From Faecalibacter sp. LW9 (lineage in GTDB: Bacteria; Bacteroidota; Bacteroidia; Flavobacteriales; Weeksellaceae), in contig NZ_CP141062.1 of assembly GCF_034661295.1 (NCBI RefSeq), positions 496,001 through 560,000 of the forward strand: 64,000 nt of DNA, given 5' to 3'. Below, piece by piece: positions 43,189-50,905 of the stretch. The first letter of the stretch is position 1, and the number at the start of each line of letters is the position of its first letter. The notes beneath the pieces are model-generated. The model saw nothing but the letters and a program-made list of their open reading frames with translations. It did not search any database and had not been told where the DNA came from. Made by a program: the position numbers and the translations under genes.

Positions 43189-44205
43189 TTGAAAAAATAT
43201 AGTTTTAAAAACGATTACAGTGAAGGGGCACATCCAGCGATTTTACAACGTTTGATGGAAACCAATCTGCAACAGACCATCGGATATGGAGAAGATGAAT
43301 TTTGTGATGAAGCGAGAGCATGGATTAAAACGTATTTGCAAAAAGATTCAGCCATTCATTTTGTTTCAGGAGGTACACAAGCCAATTTAATTGTGATTTC
43401 TTCGATCCTTAAACCCCATGAATCGGTCATTGCGGTTGAATCGGGTCATATTGCTGTACACGAAACAGGAGCCATCGAAGCGACTGGCCATAAAGTCAAT
43501 ACGGTTCCAACCATTGATGGTAAAATGACGATTGAAGAAATTCAAAACGTTCTAAATCTTCATACCGATGAACATATGGTGAAACCTAAAATGGTGTACA
43601 TCTCCAATTCAACGGAAGTCGGAAGTGTGTATACAAAAGCTGAACTAACGGCGATTTATGATTTTTGTCAAGCAAATCAGTTGTATTTATTTGTCGATGG
43701 AGCTCGATTAGGTTCCGCCTTAACTTCATCTAAATCGGATCTAACGCTAGAAGATTTCGCCAATCTTACAGATGTCTTTTACATTGGTGGAACCAAAAAT
43801 GGGGCATTGATCGGTGAAGCCATCATCATCAACACCCCACAACTGAACGAAGATTTCCGTTACCACATCAAACAAAAAGGTGGAATGTTAGCCAAAGGAA
43901 GATTAATCGGTATTCAGTTTGCGGAAATGTTTAAAAATGATTTATTCTTCGAAATGGGAAAACATGCCAATGCCATGGCGAAGAAATTAGCAGAAGGAAT
44001 TGCGGCGAAAGGTTACGACTTTTTAACGGTTCCCTCTTCCAACCAAATTTTCCCGATTCTACCCCACCCAGAGATCGAACGTTTACATGAAAAATTTGAG
44101 TTTTTTGTGTGGCAAAAAATAGATGACGAACATTCAGCCGTTCGTTTGGTCACGTCTTGGGCCACACCTGAAGAACAAGTTGATCATTTCTTGAATCAGT
44201 TATAA
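43189..44205 (+). CDS. Threonine aldolase-type PLP enzyme, TTG start
   Basis: PLP-dependent lyase of 338 residues related to low-specificity L-threonine aldolase. Motifs: KKYSFKNDYSEGAHPAIL (substrate region), FVSGGTQANLIVISSILKPHE, IAVHETGAIEATGHKVN, LFVDGARLGSAL and the PLP lysine in DVFYIGGTKNGALIGEA. The only start giving the conserved N-terminus is TTG at 43189. It would cleave L-threonine (or allo-threonine) to glycine and acetaldehyde; other beta-hydroxyamino acids are possible. Confidence 0.9.
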   Translation: MKKYSFKNDYSEGAHPAILQRLMETNLQQTIGYGEDEFCDEARAWIKTYLQKDSAIHFVSGGTQANLIVISSILKPHESVIAVESGHIAVHETGAIEATGHKVNTVPTIDGKMTIEEIQNVLNLHTDEHMVKPKMVYISNSTEVGSVYTKAELTAIYDFCQANQLYLFVDGARLGSALTSSKSDLTLEDFANLTDVFYIGGTKNGALIGEAIIINTPQLNEDFRYHIKQKGGMLAKGRLIGIQFAEMFKNDLFFEMGKHANAMAKKLAEGIAAKGYDFLTVPSSNQIFPILPHPEIERLHEKFEFFVWQKIDDEHSAVRLVTSWATPEEQVDHFLNQL

Positions 44206-44210
44206 GTTTC

Positions 44211-44230
44211 ATCCTCCATTCATGGGGGAT
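44211..44230 (+). terminator. Terminator after the threonine aldolase gene
   Basis: ATCCTCC and GGGGGAT pair (one G-U) over a 6-base loop, followed by a long T run. Confidence 0.75.
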
Positions 44231-44245
44231 TTTTTTTGCATTTTT

Positions 44246-44920
44246 TCATCACGTGATGTTGAAAGAAGTTCAATAGGACTGCTTCTTGGATTTAACCGTA
44301 CCGTGAAACTGCTGATTTACCCTTGTCAAGGATTAGAACCTTGACAAGGGTACTGGTCGAAATGTAATAAAGAAAATCCTTTTCGTCATGTGAAATTGAA
44401 AGAAATTCAATAGGACTGCTTCTTGGGTTTAACTGAACCGTGGAACTGCTGATCTACCCTTGTCAAGGATTAGAACCTTGACAAGGGTACTAGTCGAAAT
44501 GTAATAAAGAAAATCCTATTCTTCATGTGATGATGTTGAAAGAAGTTCAATAGGACTGCTTCTTTGATTTAACCGAACCGTGAAACTGCTGATTTACCCT
44601 TGTCAAGGATTAGAACCTTGACAAGGGTACTGGTCGAAATGTAATAAAGAAAATCCTATTCTTCATGTGAGATGTTGAAAGAAATTCAATAGGACTGCTT
44701 CTTTGATTTAACCGAACCGTGAAACTGCTGATCTACCCTTGTCAAGGTTTAGAACCTTGACAAGGGTACTAGTCGAAATGTAATAAAGAAAATCCTATTC
44801 TTCATGTGATGATGTTGAAAGAAGTTCAATAGGACTGCTTCTTTGATTTAACCGAACCGTGAAACTGCTGATTTACCCTTGTCAAGGATTAGAACCTTGA
44901 CAAGGGTACTAGTCGAAATG
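44246..44920. repeat. Five tandem copies of a palindromic unit of about 139 bp
   Basis: Five nearly identical units follow each other, at spacings of 137, 140, 139 and 140 bases. The core of each is a perfect 14-bp stem (TACCCTTGTCAAGG / CCTTGACAAGGGTA) with a 7-base loop; left arms start at 44318, 44455, 44595, 44734 and 44874. AATAGGACTGCTTCTTT-like and AAAGAAAATCCTATT-like flanks of each unit are themselves complementary, so each unit is one long imperfect palindrome. The first copy also carries the perfect 12-bp palindrome CATCACGTGATG at 44247-44258. There are no T runs after the hairpins and no open frame that repeats. Copies differ by a few bases. Function unknown. Confidence 0.95.
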
Positions 44921-45140
44921 AAAAAGTCAGCAACAGATTTAAAAGGACATCATCTTCTTATAAATGATTTCACTGGGAAAATAATCGAAAATTGCATCGA
45001 CAGTTCGTTCGAAACTTCGTCATATTTCTCGATACCAAAATCAAAGATTTTCATGCGAAATAATGAACAAAACAGGGATTTTTTTTTAAATTTAGATTCT
45101 AACCATTGTAATCTCCATTTCAGGATCTTTACCAAATTTC
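44921..45140. repeat. Dispersed repeat shared with 58.0 kb
   Basis: The stretch at 45024-45063 (TTTCTCGATAC, then AAAATCAAAGATTTTC) matches the reverse complement of 57994-58034 with few differences. A 75-residue frame at 44918-45145 runs through it but looks accidental, because half is this dispersed repeat and the start lies in the preceding repeat unit. It is probably an intergenic repeat copy. Confidence 0.6.
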
Positions 45141-45219
45141 TATGACGCTTCTATGCCGCCTTTATGCTACCTCTATGCCGCCTCCATCACGCCTTAACAT
45201 TACCTCAACCCCATCCTAA
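45138..45219. repeat. Degenerate 11-bp tandem repeat
   Basis: Seven degenerate units of 11-12 bases follow each other: TTCTATGACGC, TTCTATGCCGCC, TTTATGCTACC, TCTATGCCGCC, TCCATCACGCC, TTAACATTACC and TCAACCCCATCC. The period is close to one helical turn. Base composition is more GC-rich than the neighbours. Confidence 0.6.
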
Positions 45220-45355
45220 AAAGCCCTTTACAAGGCATCAAGAAAGAGGTTTGTGCGGTGCTCCTGTTGTCTTCCTTCGGTATAACTGTCGGTTTAATCC
45301 AGAAATTGTTCCTCTATCCTGTTTCTCTACCCGAACCTCATAAAAAATATAATCT
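45220..45355. other. Gene-free stretch before the DEAD-box helicase
   Basis: About 136 bases of unusually GC-rich sequence for this window, with no open frame I can support. Together with the repeats before it, this leaves about 1.1 kb (44.25-45.36 kb) without a credible gene. Confidence 0.5.
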
Positions 45356-45363
45356 TACCTTTG
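45356..45363 (+). promoter_or_regulatory. -7 box for the DEAD-box helicase gene
   Basis: TACCTTTG matches TAnnTTTG, 16 bases before the ATG at 45380. Confidence 0.5.
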
Positions 45364-45379
45364 CACCATAATTTATTTT

Positions 45380-46528
45380 ATGTCATTCGAAAAATTAGGA
45401 TTATCCCCATATATATCAAAGTCAATTTCTAAACTTGGATTTTTAAAACCATTCGAAATCCAAACACAAACGATTCCTTCTATTTTAAAAGGAAAAGATG
45501 TGATGGGAATTGCCAAAACAGGTTCAGGTAAAACCTTATGCTTTGTTGCCCCTTTATTACAAAAAATTCAACACCAACCCTACGAGAAATCACGTGCGAT
45601 AAAAGCTTTAATTTTAGTCCCTACACGTGAATTAGCCGTTCAGATCGAACAAACATTTGCCGGATTACAAGAAGCGTTACGTCGCGAAGTACAAACCCAA
45701 GCGGTGTACGGAGGAACTTCAATTAATCCCCAAATGAAAAATTTATACGGAACAGAAATTTTAATCGCGACTCCTGGACGTTTATTGGATTTAATGGATC
45801 ACAATGCGTTTACAATGGATCAATTGCAATATTTAGTGATTGATGAAGCGGATAAAATGTTCCAATTAGGATTTGGAGACGAAATGGCGCGTATCTTAAA
45901 AGCAGTTCCCGCTAAAAAACAGTCGATTTTATTTTCAGCAACGTTAAATGATAAAGTGGATGAAATTAAATCGACATTAAAAATTAACCCAGAAGTGGTT
46001 GAGGTTAAAAAAGAAGATGCGAAAGAGGAAATCGAAAACATCGAGCAAATTGCTTATCAAGTAGAAGCGGAAACAAAAGGTCCTTTCTTGCGTTATTTAA
46101 TTAAAACGGAAGGAATGCAACAGGTTTTAGTGTTTGTTTCTTCTACGCGTACGGCTGATAATTTAGTGGAAAAACTAAAGAAAAATAAAATCAAAGCGAT
46201 GGCGATTCACAGTAAAAAATCTCAAGGTGCTCGTATGGACAACTTAGAAGATTTTAAATTGGGAGACGTTCAAGTTTTGGTGGCAACGGATTTAATTGGT
46301 CGTGGTATCCATATCGAAGGTTTACCTTGTGTGATCAATTACGAATTACCTCGTTCGCCTTTGGATTATGTGCACCGCATTGGACGTACAGGTCGTGCGA
46401 ACCAAACGGGTAAAGCCATTACGTTATTAACAGAAGAAGATCTGCACCATTTTAAAGTAATTCAGAAAAAAATGGGTAAAAAAGTAGAGATTGCCTCAAC
46501 AGAAGATGTTAATCTACACGGTTACTAA
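45380..46528 (+). CDS. DEAD-box ATP-dependent RNA helicase
   Basis: A 382-residue RNA helicase of the RhlE/DeaD type with all core motifs: Q motif (FEIQTQTIPSIL), Walker A GIAKTGSGKT, PTRELAVQIEQT, ATPGRLLDLM, IDEADKMF (DEAD), SAT (FSATLND), and the second RecA domain with HSKKSQGAR, VATDLIGRGIHIEG and HRIGRTGRAN. It lacks the long C-terminal RNA-binding extension, so it is a minimal helicase. Acts in RNA remodelling such as ribosome assembly or mRNA decay; the exact role is not readable. Confidence 0.94.
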   Translation: MSFEKLGLSPYISKSISKLGFLKPFEIQTQTIPSILKGKDVMGIAKTGSGKTLCFVAPLLQKIQHQPYEKSRAIKALILVPTRELAVQIEQTFAGLQEALRREVQTQAVYGGTSINPQMKNLYGTEILIATPGRLLDLMDHNAFTMDQLQYLVIDEADKMFQLGFGDEMARILKAVPAKKQSILFSATLNDKVDEIKSTLKINPEVVEVKKEDAKEEIENIEQIAYQVEAETKGPFLRYLIKTEGMQQVLVFVSSTRTADNLVEKLKKNKIKAMAIHSKKSQGARMDNLEDFKLGDVQVLVATDLIGRGIHIEGLPCVINYELPRSPLDYVHRIGRTGRANQTGKAITLLTEEDLHHFKVIQKKMGKKVEIASTEDVNLHGY

Positions 46529-46552
46529 AATCTTTTCCACGATATAATTTAT

Positions 46553-46583
46553 AATCCACGCTATTTATTAGTGTGGATTTTTT
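46553..46583 (+). terminator. Terminator after the DEAD-box helicase gene
   Basis: AATCCAC and GTGGATT pair over a 13-base loop, followed by a T run just upstream of the next gene. Confidence 0.65.
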
Positions 46584-46608
46584 ATTTTTAGACCTTATTG
46601 AACTAAAA

Positions 46609-47817
46609 ATGAAACCACCACGCTATTATTCCCTTGATGTTTTTCGAGGTGCAACTGTTGCTCTAATGATATTAGTCAACAATCCGGGTACTTGGTCGGC
46701 CATGTTCGCGCCACTAAAGCATGCCGATTGGCACGGATGCACACCGACCGACTTCGTTTTTCCATTTTTCTTATTTGCTGTTGGAAATGCAATGGCTTTT
46801 GTCATTCCACGATTTAAGCAGCAACCACCAACTGAATTTTGGAAAAAAGTCATCAAACGTACTATTCTTATTTTCTTGATTGGACTTTTTATCAACTGGT
46901 TTCCATTTTTCAAATGGGAGAATAATGAAATCATTTTTAAAGCGTGGCAAGATTCGCCTGAAAGCGGAATTCGAATAATGGGTGTTTTACAACGCATTGC
47001 AATTGCGTATTTCTTTGCTTCTGTTATTGCTTTTTATTTTAAAGAAAAAATGGTGTTGTGGATAACGGGTTTCATTTTAGTCGGCTATTGGCTAATCACA
47101 AAATTTTTAGGTGGAATAGATCCTTATTCGATAGAAGGATTTATTGGAACTAGCATCGATACACAAATTTTAGGTTTAGCCCATATTTATAAAGGCGAAT
47201 CCATTCCTTTTGATCCTGAAGGTTTATACAGTACCATCAATGCAGTTCCACAAGTTTTATTGGGTTATTTAGTCGGAATGTTTATCCACAAACAAGGAAA
47301 TGTAAAGTGGCTAAACAAAGCTTTACCTGAAACCCAACAACCGAATTATCGTTTAGTGGCTGGACTTTTTGTTTTGGGAACAATCGCATTAATTATCGGC
47401 TACTTTTGGCAATTGGAATTTCCGTACAATAAAAAGATTTGGAGCAGTTCGTATGTCGTTCACACCACAGGTTTATCTTTAATCACTATTGCAACGATGA
47501 TTTGGTTTATCGAAATTTTAAACTTCAAAAATGGTGTAATGAAATTCTTTGATGTATTTGGTAAAAATCCTTTATTCATTTTTGCATTTAGTGGATTATT
47601 TCCTCGTTTATTGGGATTAATCCGAATCGAAAATGGATTAAATGAAGATGGTCAAATGAAATATATTTCACCATTGGGTTGGTTCTACGAAACGATTTGT
47701 GCCAAAATCCCTGGAATTCCCGAAGTTGGATCTTTTGTTTATTCATTGATCTTTTTAGGTTTCTTTTGGGCTTTAGCTTATTGGTTGGATCAGAAGAAAA
47801 TATATATTAAAGTATAA
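46609..47817 (+). CDS. Membrane acyltransferase, heparan-alpha-glucosaminide N-acetyltransferase-like (DUF5009)
   Basis: A 402-residue protein with about ten membrane helices. The start at 46609 (MKPPRYYSLDVFRGATVALMILVNNPGTW) fits the family; the SLDVFRG and DFVFPFFLFAVG motifs are its hallmark and the conserved HADWHGCTPTD bears the putative catalytic His. Family members in animals transfer acetyl groups across the lysosomal membrane; in bacteria the substrate is usually unknown and is inferred to be an envelope or glycan sugar. Confidence 0.85.
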   Translation: MKPPRYYSLDVFRGATVALMILVNNPGTWSAMFAPLKHADWHGCTPTDFVFPFFLFAVGNAMAFVIPRFKQQPPTEFWKKVIKRTILIFLIGLFINWFPFFKWENNEIIFKAWQDSPESGIRIMGVLQRIAIAYFFASVIAFYFKEKMVLWITGFILVGYWLITKFLGGIDPYSIEGFIGTSIDTQILGLAHIYKGESIPFDPEGLYSTINAVPQVLLGYLVGMFIHKQGNVKWLNKALPETQQPNYRLVAGLFVLGTIALIIGYFWQLEFPYNKKIWSSSYVVHTTGLSLITIATMIWFIEILNFKNGVMKFFDVFGKNPLFIFAFSGLFPRLLGLIRIENGLNEDGQMKYISPLGWFYETICAKIPGIPEVGSFVYSLIFLGFFWALAYWLDQKKIYIKV

Positions 47818-47833
47818 ATCTTTTCAAATAAAA

Positions 47834-47859
47834 AAAAGCCGTTCAGTTGAACGGCTTTT
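47834..47859. terminator. Bidirectional terminator before prfH
   Basis: AAAAGCCGTTCA and TGAACGGCTTTT form a 12-bp stem with a 2-base loop between convergent genes. Confidence 0.85.
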
Positions 47860-47863
47860 CTGT

Positions 47864-48481
47864 TTATAAAAATTTTTCTCCACGAAATACTTTCACTGGA
47901 TTACCTCGCTGAATAGCCGTTTGATTTTGCCATTGGGCTTTGGCTAAATTCTTTTTTTCGTCCATTTCTAAGGCTTCTAATTTTAAAAGCATTCGCATGG
48001 TAGCGATTTTTTTATTTTGATGTTGCGATCGCGAATCCATCGAAACAACTGATAATCCCGTTGGTGGATGCGTAATCCGAACAGCCGAATTCACTTTATT
48101 CACATGTTGTCCACCATTGCCCGAACTGCGCATGGTTTGATACACAAATTCTTTTTCCAGTTTCGAATTAGTTTTCGGCATTTCTAATTCAAAACAACCG
48201 ATGAACCAATTTTTTCGTGCATGAAATTTTCGATACGGACTTTTCCCAATCCATTGTATTGTTCCGATCCAATCCGTTAAAAAATGATTTAAATCATACC
48301 CTTCTAACGATAAAATTACCGAAGTGATTAAATTAAAATCTGGATCAATTTCTCGATCAACAACTTTAACTTGAATTTGATTTTTCTCACTAGATTGTAA
48401 AAACTTTTTTAGCACATTGGTCACCACATAATTGCATTCTACAGGACCTCTACCCGAAGTTAATTGTATGATTTTTTTCAT
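47864..48481 (-). CDS. prfH: Peptide chain release factor-like protein PrfH
   Basis: A 205-residue shortened release factor. The catalytic GGQ is intact ([27 protein letters not shown] at 123-125) but the stop-codon recognition domain is replaced by a short N-terminal part ([22 protein letters not shown]). PrfH is known to be encoded beside rtcB and to rescue ribosomes with damaged decoding centres. It follows rtcB by 6 bases, so the pair is one operon with rtcB first. Confidence 0.93.
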   Translation of the reverse strand: MKKIIQLTSGRGPVECNYVVTNVLKKFLQSSEKNQIQVKVVDREIDPDFNLITSVILSLEGYDLNHFLTDWIGTIQWIGKSPYRKFHARKNWFIGCFELEMPKTNSKLEKEFVYQTMRSSGNGGQHVNKVNSAVRITHPPTGLSVVSMDSRSQHQNKKIATMRMLLKLEALEMDEKKNLAKAQWQNQTAIQRGNPVKVFRGEKFL

Positions 48482-48487
48482 AAAAAT

Positions 48488-49879
48488 TTATTTATCCATT
48501 CGTACAATCTTCGGTGTAAATGTACCTAAGACCTTCACCAATTCCGTTTGTAAATTCATTACCGTTTTAATGTTTTTGTATGCAAATGGCGCTTCATCTA
48601 CACTTCCACCGATTAATTCGATGCCAGCATCTTTAACTTGTGCTTGTAAAAAACTTTTCGTGATGGATTCCTTGCATTTTCCACGCGACATTTTTCTTCC
48701 TGCTCCGTGAGAAGCAGAATTCAGACTTAATTCATTTCCTAAACCTTCTACAATATATCCATTGGCTGTCATCGATCCTGGAATAATTCCTAAAACACCT
48801 TTCCCGGCTGGCGTTGCACCTTTTCGATGCACAATGCGTTCGATACCATCAATATCTTCTTTCCACGCAAAATTGTGGTGATTTTCGATTGTACAAACAA
48901 TTCGTTTCCCTAACGCTTTTGCCAAACGTTTATGAATATTATCATGACACGCTTTTGCATAATCACCTGCTAAATTCATCGCCACCCAATATTCTTGTCC
49001 ATTGTGCGTATTTAAATCCAACCACGCCAAATGCTGTACATTTTTAGGCAACGGACATTGTTTACTTGCCAAATACGTATAATGTTTGGCAATGTTAGCC
49101 CCTAAACCACGCGATCCACTGTGCGATAAAACTGCAACATATTCACCAGGCGTTAAATTCCATTCCGGTTTAACCTCATCTAAACGCACAATTCCAAATT
49201 CCACAAAATGATTTCCTCCACCAGAAGTTCCCAATTGTTGATAGGCTTTCATTTTTAAACTTTTTAAAATAGGAATTTCATTAAAGATGGTGCGCTCAAA
49301 AATTTCATGATCGGCTTTTACTTTATGCGTTTCACTCATTCCGAATTTCGTATGTTCTTTTAAAATAGATACCAGTTGGTGCGATTTTCCTTTGAGAAAA
49401 CTCGCTGGTAAATCGAAAATCGATAAACTCATTCGGCATCCGATATCGACTCCAACGCCATAAGGAATCACAGCGTTATCTGTTGCTAAAACCCCACCGA
49501 TGGGTAAACCATAACCCGAATGTGCATCGGGCATTAATGCCCCTTTCACTGCGATGGGTAATTTCAAGGCATCATACAATTGAAATTTTGCTTGTTCATC
49601 AATTTCATTTTCCCCGAAGATTGTAAAAGGTGAACGTGTTGTTTTCAATTCTTGCAAACGCACTTCTACGGGCTGAATTAAACCTTCTGCAACTTTACCC
49701 CAAATTCCATCACCAATAAATTTCTGAGGTTCTAGTAAGACTTCTTTCGCTTCGTTTAAAATCGTTTGTTTCTTTTCTTTTTTTCTGTATCTGTGAATTT
49801 GTCCTAAGACAATATTGATTGAATTATTATTTGGAAAGCCTAATTTGATAAAGTCCTTTCCAGAAATTTTATTTCCCAT
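48488..49879 (-). CDS. rtcB: RNA-splicing ligase RtcB (PrfH-associated type)
   Basis: A 463-residue Mn/GTP-dependent RNA ligase that joins 2',3'-cyclic phosphate and 5'-OH ends. Metal and active-site motifs: PDAHSGYGLPIGG, Cys148 in GVGVDIGCRM, GTSGGGNHFVEFG, LSHSGSRGLGANIAKHY, and the guanylylated His in SASHGAGRKMSRGK. The tight pairing with prfH indicates a role in repairing rRNA cut at the decoding centre. Upstream lies a possible leader-peptide attenuator. Confidence 0.93.
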   Translation of the reverse strand: MGNKISGKDFIKLGFPNNNSINIVLGQIHRYRKKEKKQTILNEAKEVLLEPQKFIGDGIWGKVAEGLIQPVEVRLQELKTTRSPFTIFGENEIDEQAKFQLYDALKLPIAVKGALMPDAHSGYGLPIGGVLATDNAVIPYGVGVDIGCRMSLSIFDLPASFLKGKSHQLVSILKEHTKFGMSETHKVKADHEIFERTIFNEIPILKSLKMKAYQQLGTSGGGNHFVEFGIVRLDEVKPEWNLTPGEYVAVLSHSGSRGLGANIAKHYTYLASKQCPLPKNVQHLAWLDLNTHNGQEYWVAMNLAGDYAKACHDNIHKRLAKALGKRIVCTIENHHNFAWKEDIDGIERIVHRKGATPAGKGVLGIIPGSMTANGYIVEGLGNELSLNSASHGAGRKMSRGKCKESITKSFLQAQVKDAGIELIGGSVDEAPFAYKNIKTVMNLQTELVKVLGTFTPKIVRMDK

Positions 49880-49981
49880 TTTGTTTTATACTAAATCTTC
49901 AATCGCTTTGATTCAACACAAAGGATTGTAGCCTAAACTTTCGTTTATTACCTGCAGTCGGGAATTTTCTGAAAAAGAAAA

Positions 49982-50003
49982 AGCCCGAAGAATTCTTCGA
50001 ACC
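49982..50003 (-). terminator. Attenuator-type terminator after a mini-ORF, upstream of rtcB
   Basis: On the minus strand GGTTCGAAG and CTTCGGGCT form a 9-bp stem (with G-U pairs) and AATT loop, then T-rich sequence. It lies about 25 bases after the mini-ORF stop. Its left arm (CGAAGAAT, plus-strand 49992-49999) can instead pair with ATTCTTCG inside the mini-ORF (50045-50052), which would break the terminator. Confidence 0.6.
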
Positions 50004-50028
50004 TTTGTATATAATGTAAAATGTTTCT

Positions 50029-50109
50029 TTACGAAATAACAGCACGAAGAATAGCCATTGCAAAAGCGTTTGCAACAGTTGAAGTTGAATATGTACTTTG
50101 ATTGAACAT
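50029..50109 (-). CDS. Candidate leader peptide (26 residues) upstream of rtcB
   Basis: A 26-codon frame starting at the ATG at 50109 and ending TAA at 50029-50031, too short for the usual ORF lists. It begins MFNQSTYSTSTVANAFAM: seven of residues 5-12 are Ser/Thr/Val with one Tyr, then Ala-rich. It sits about 50 bases after a full Bacteroidota promoter and 25 bases before a terminator hairpin, and its codons 20-22 can form an antiterminator with the terminator left arm. That is the layout of a classic amino-acid attenuator. Translation is not shown; the regulated target is either the rtcB-prfH pair or a lost biosynthetic operon. Confidence 0.5.
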   Translation of the reverse strand: MFNQSTYSTSTVANAFAMAILRAVIS

Positions 50110-50157
50110 TTTTATTCTTCGGTATTAATAGTTATACAATAATTGATTTTATCGGTG

Positions 50158-50190
50158 CAAATTTAAATCATTAAAATCTTAATTTCCAAA
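50158..50190 (-). promoter_or_regulatory. Promoter upstream of the leader/rtcB
   Basis: Minus-strand TTTG (50187-50190), 21-base spacer, TAAATTTG (50158-50165): a full match to the Bacteroidota consensus. Transcription would start about 40 bases before the mini-ORF. Confidence 0.65.
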
Positions 50191-50213
50191 TTTTTAATAA
50201 AAAACAATACAAC

Positions 50214-50303
50214 TTAATCTTCTAAAGCCTGTAAAATATCAGCTAAAATATCGTCGCGATGTTCTAAACCGACTGAATTTCGAATTAATCTTGGGATAAT
50301 ATT
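50214..50303 (-). pseudogene. C-terminal remnant of an O-acetylhomoserine sulfhydrylase/Cys-Met PLP enzyme
   Basis: A 29-residue in-frame tail ending IPRLIRNSVGLEHRDDIL...LQALED with a stop at 50214. The SVGLEH.DDI.ADI..AL pattern is the C-terminus of Cys/Met-metabolism PLP enzymes (MetY/MetB/MetZ). No upstream sequence of such an enzyme remains, so it is a truncated gene. Together with the metX pseudogene it marks a lost methionine pathway. Confidence 0.55.
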
Positions 50304-50362
50304 CACATTCTTGAATTTTCTCAATTTGAGTTCGAATAGTTATGACAATCTAATGCATTGAA

Positions 50363-50806
50363 TTATTTTCCTTCGTTAATGATGACCTCGTATTCTACAG
50401 TTGCACCTGCTCTTCGTAAAGTTTCTAAAACAGAACAATATTTTTCAATCGATAATTCTGCCGCACGTTGTGCTTTTGTTGCATCAAAATCCCCATCGAT
50501 ATAATATTCGATTTTTACTTTTTCCCAAACGGCAGGCGTTTTATCTTTTTCACGCTCACCGAAAACTTTAATGGCTAATCGATCAAAATTTTGACGTTGC
50601 TTTTCTAAAATCATCACAATATCAATTCCACTACAAGCACCACAAGCCATTAAAAGACTTACCATTGGGCCTATAGATTTTCCTGTTGATTGTGGAGCAG
50701 CTTCGTGATTTTCTCGGTCTGCTTTAAATGTGATTACGTTTCCATTTAAATCATCTGCTAGATACGTATCACTTGCTTTGTGGTATAAAATATCAATCTG
50801 TGTCAT
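50363..50806 (-). CDS. OsmC family protein
   Basis: A 147-residue protein of the OsmC/Ohr peroxidase-like fold, with the family cysteines in LMACGACSGIDIVMILEKQR and KYCSVLETLRRAGATVEYE. Members reduce organic hydroperoxides; this small form resembles the YhfA-like subgroup whose substrate is less certain. It stands between the sulfhydrylase remnant and the metX pseudogene, transcribed away from metX. Confidence 0.88.
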   Translation of the reverse strand: MTQIDILYHKASDTYLADDLNGNVITFKADRENHEAAPQSTGKSIGPMVSLLMACGACSGIDIVMILEKQRQNFDRLAIKVFGEREKDKTPAVWEKVKIEYYIDGDFDATKAQRAAELSIEKYCSVLETLRRAGATVEYEVIINEGK

Positions 50807-50905
50807 GTCAATTTATTTTATCTGCAATTTAGCGAAAATCAGTGTATATTCACTAAATAATACAGCATCAAATTATTGCTATTTTTTTTCGCTTAAAGCA
50901 TCAAA

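Noticed and set aside
44246-44920. CRISPR array
   Set aside because: Repeats are contiguous and of about 139 bp with no unique spacers, and there are no cas genes.
44879-45145. 88-residue plus-strand frame (or 75 residues from 44918) and an opposing frame at 44950-45135
   Set aside because: The start lies in the last array unit and half of the frame is a dispersed repeat also present at 58 kb; no recognisable protein features.
45139-45217. 25-residue plus-strand frame in the 11-base repeats
   Set aside because: Low-complexity repeat sequence without a plausible product.
50150-50360. Intact short gene between OsmC and rtcB
   Set aside because: Only the C-terminal remnant, the leader ORF and promoter can be supported.
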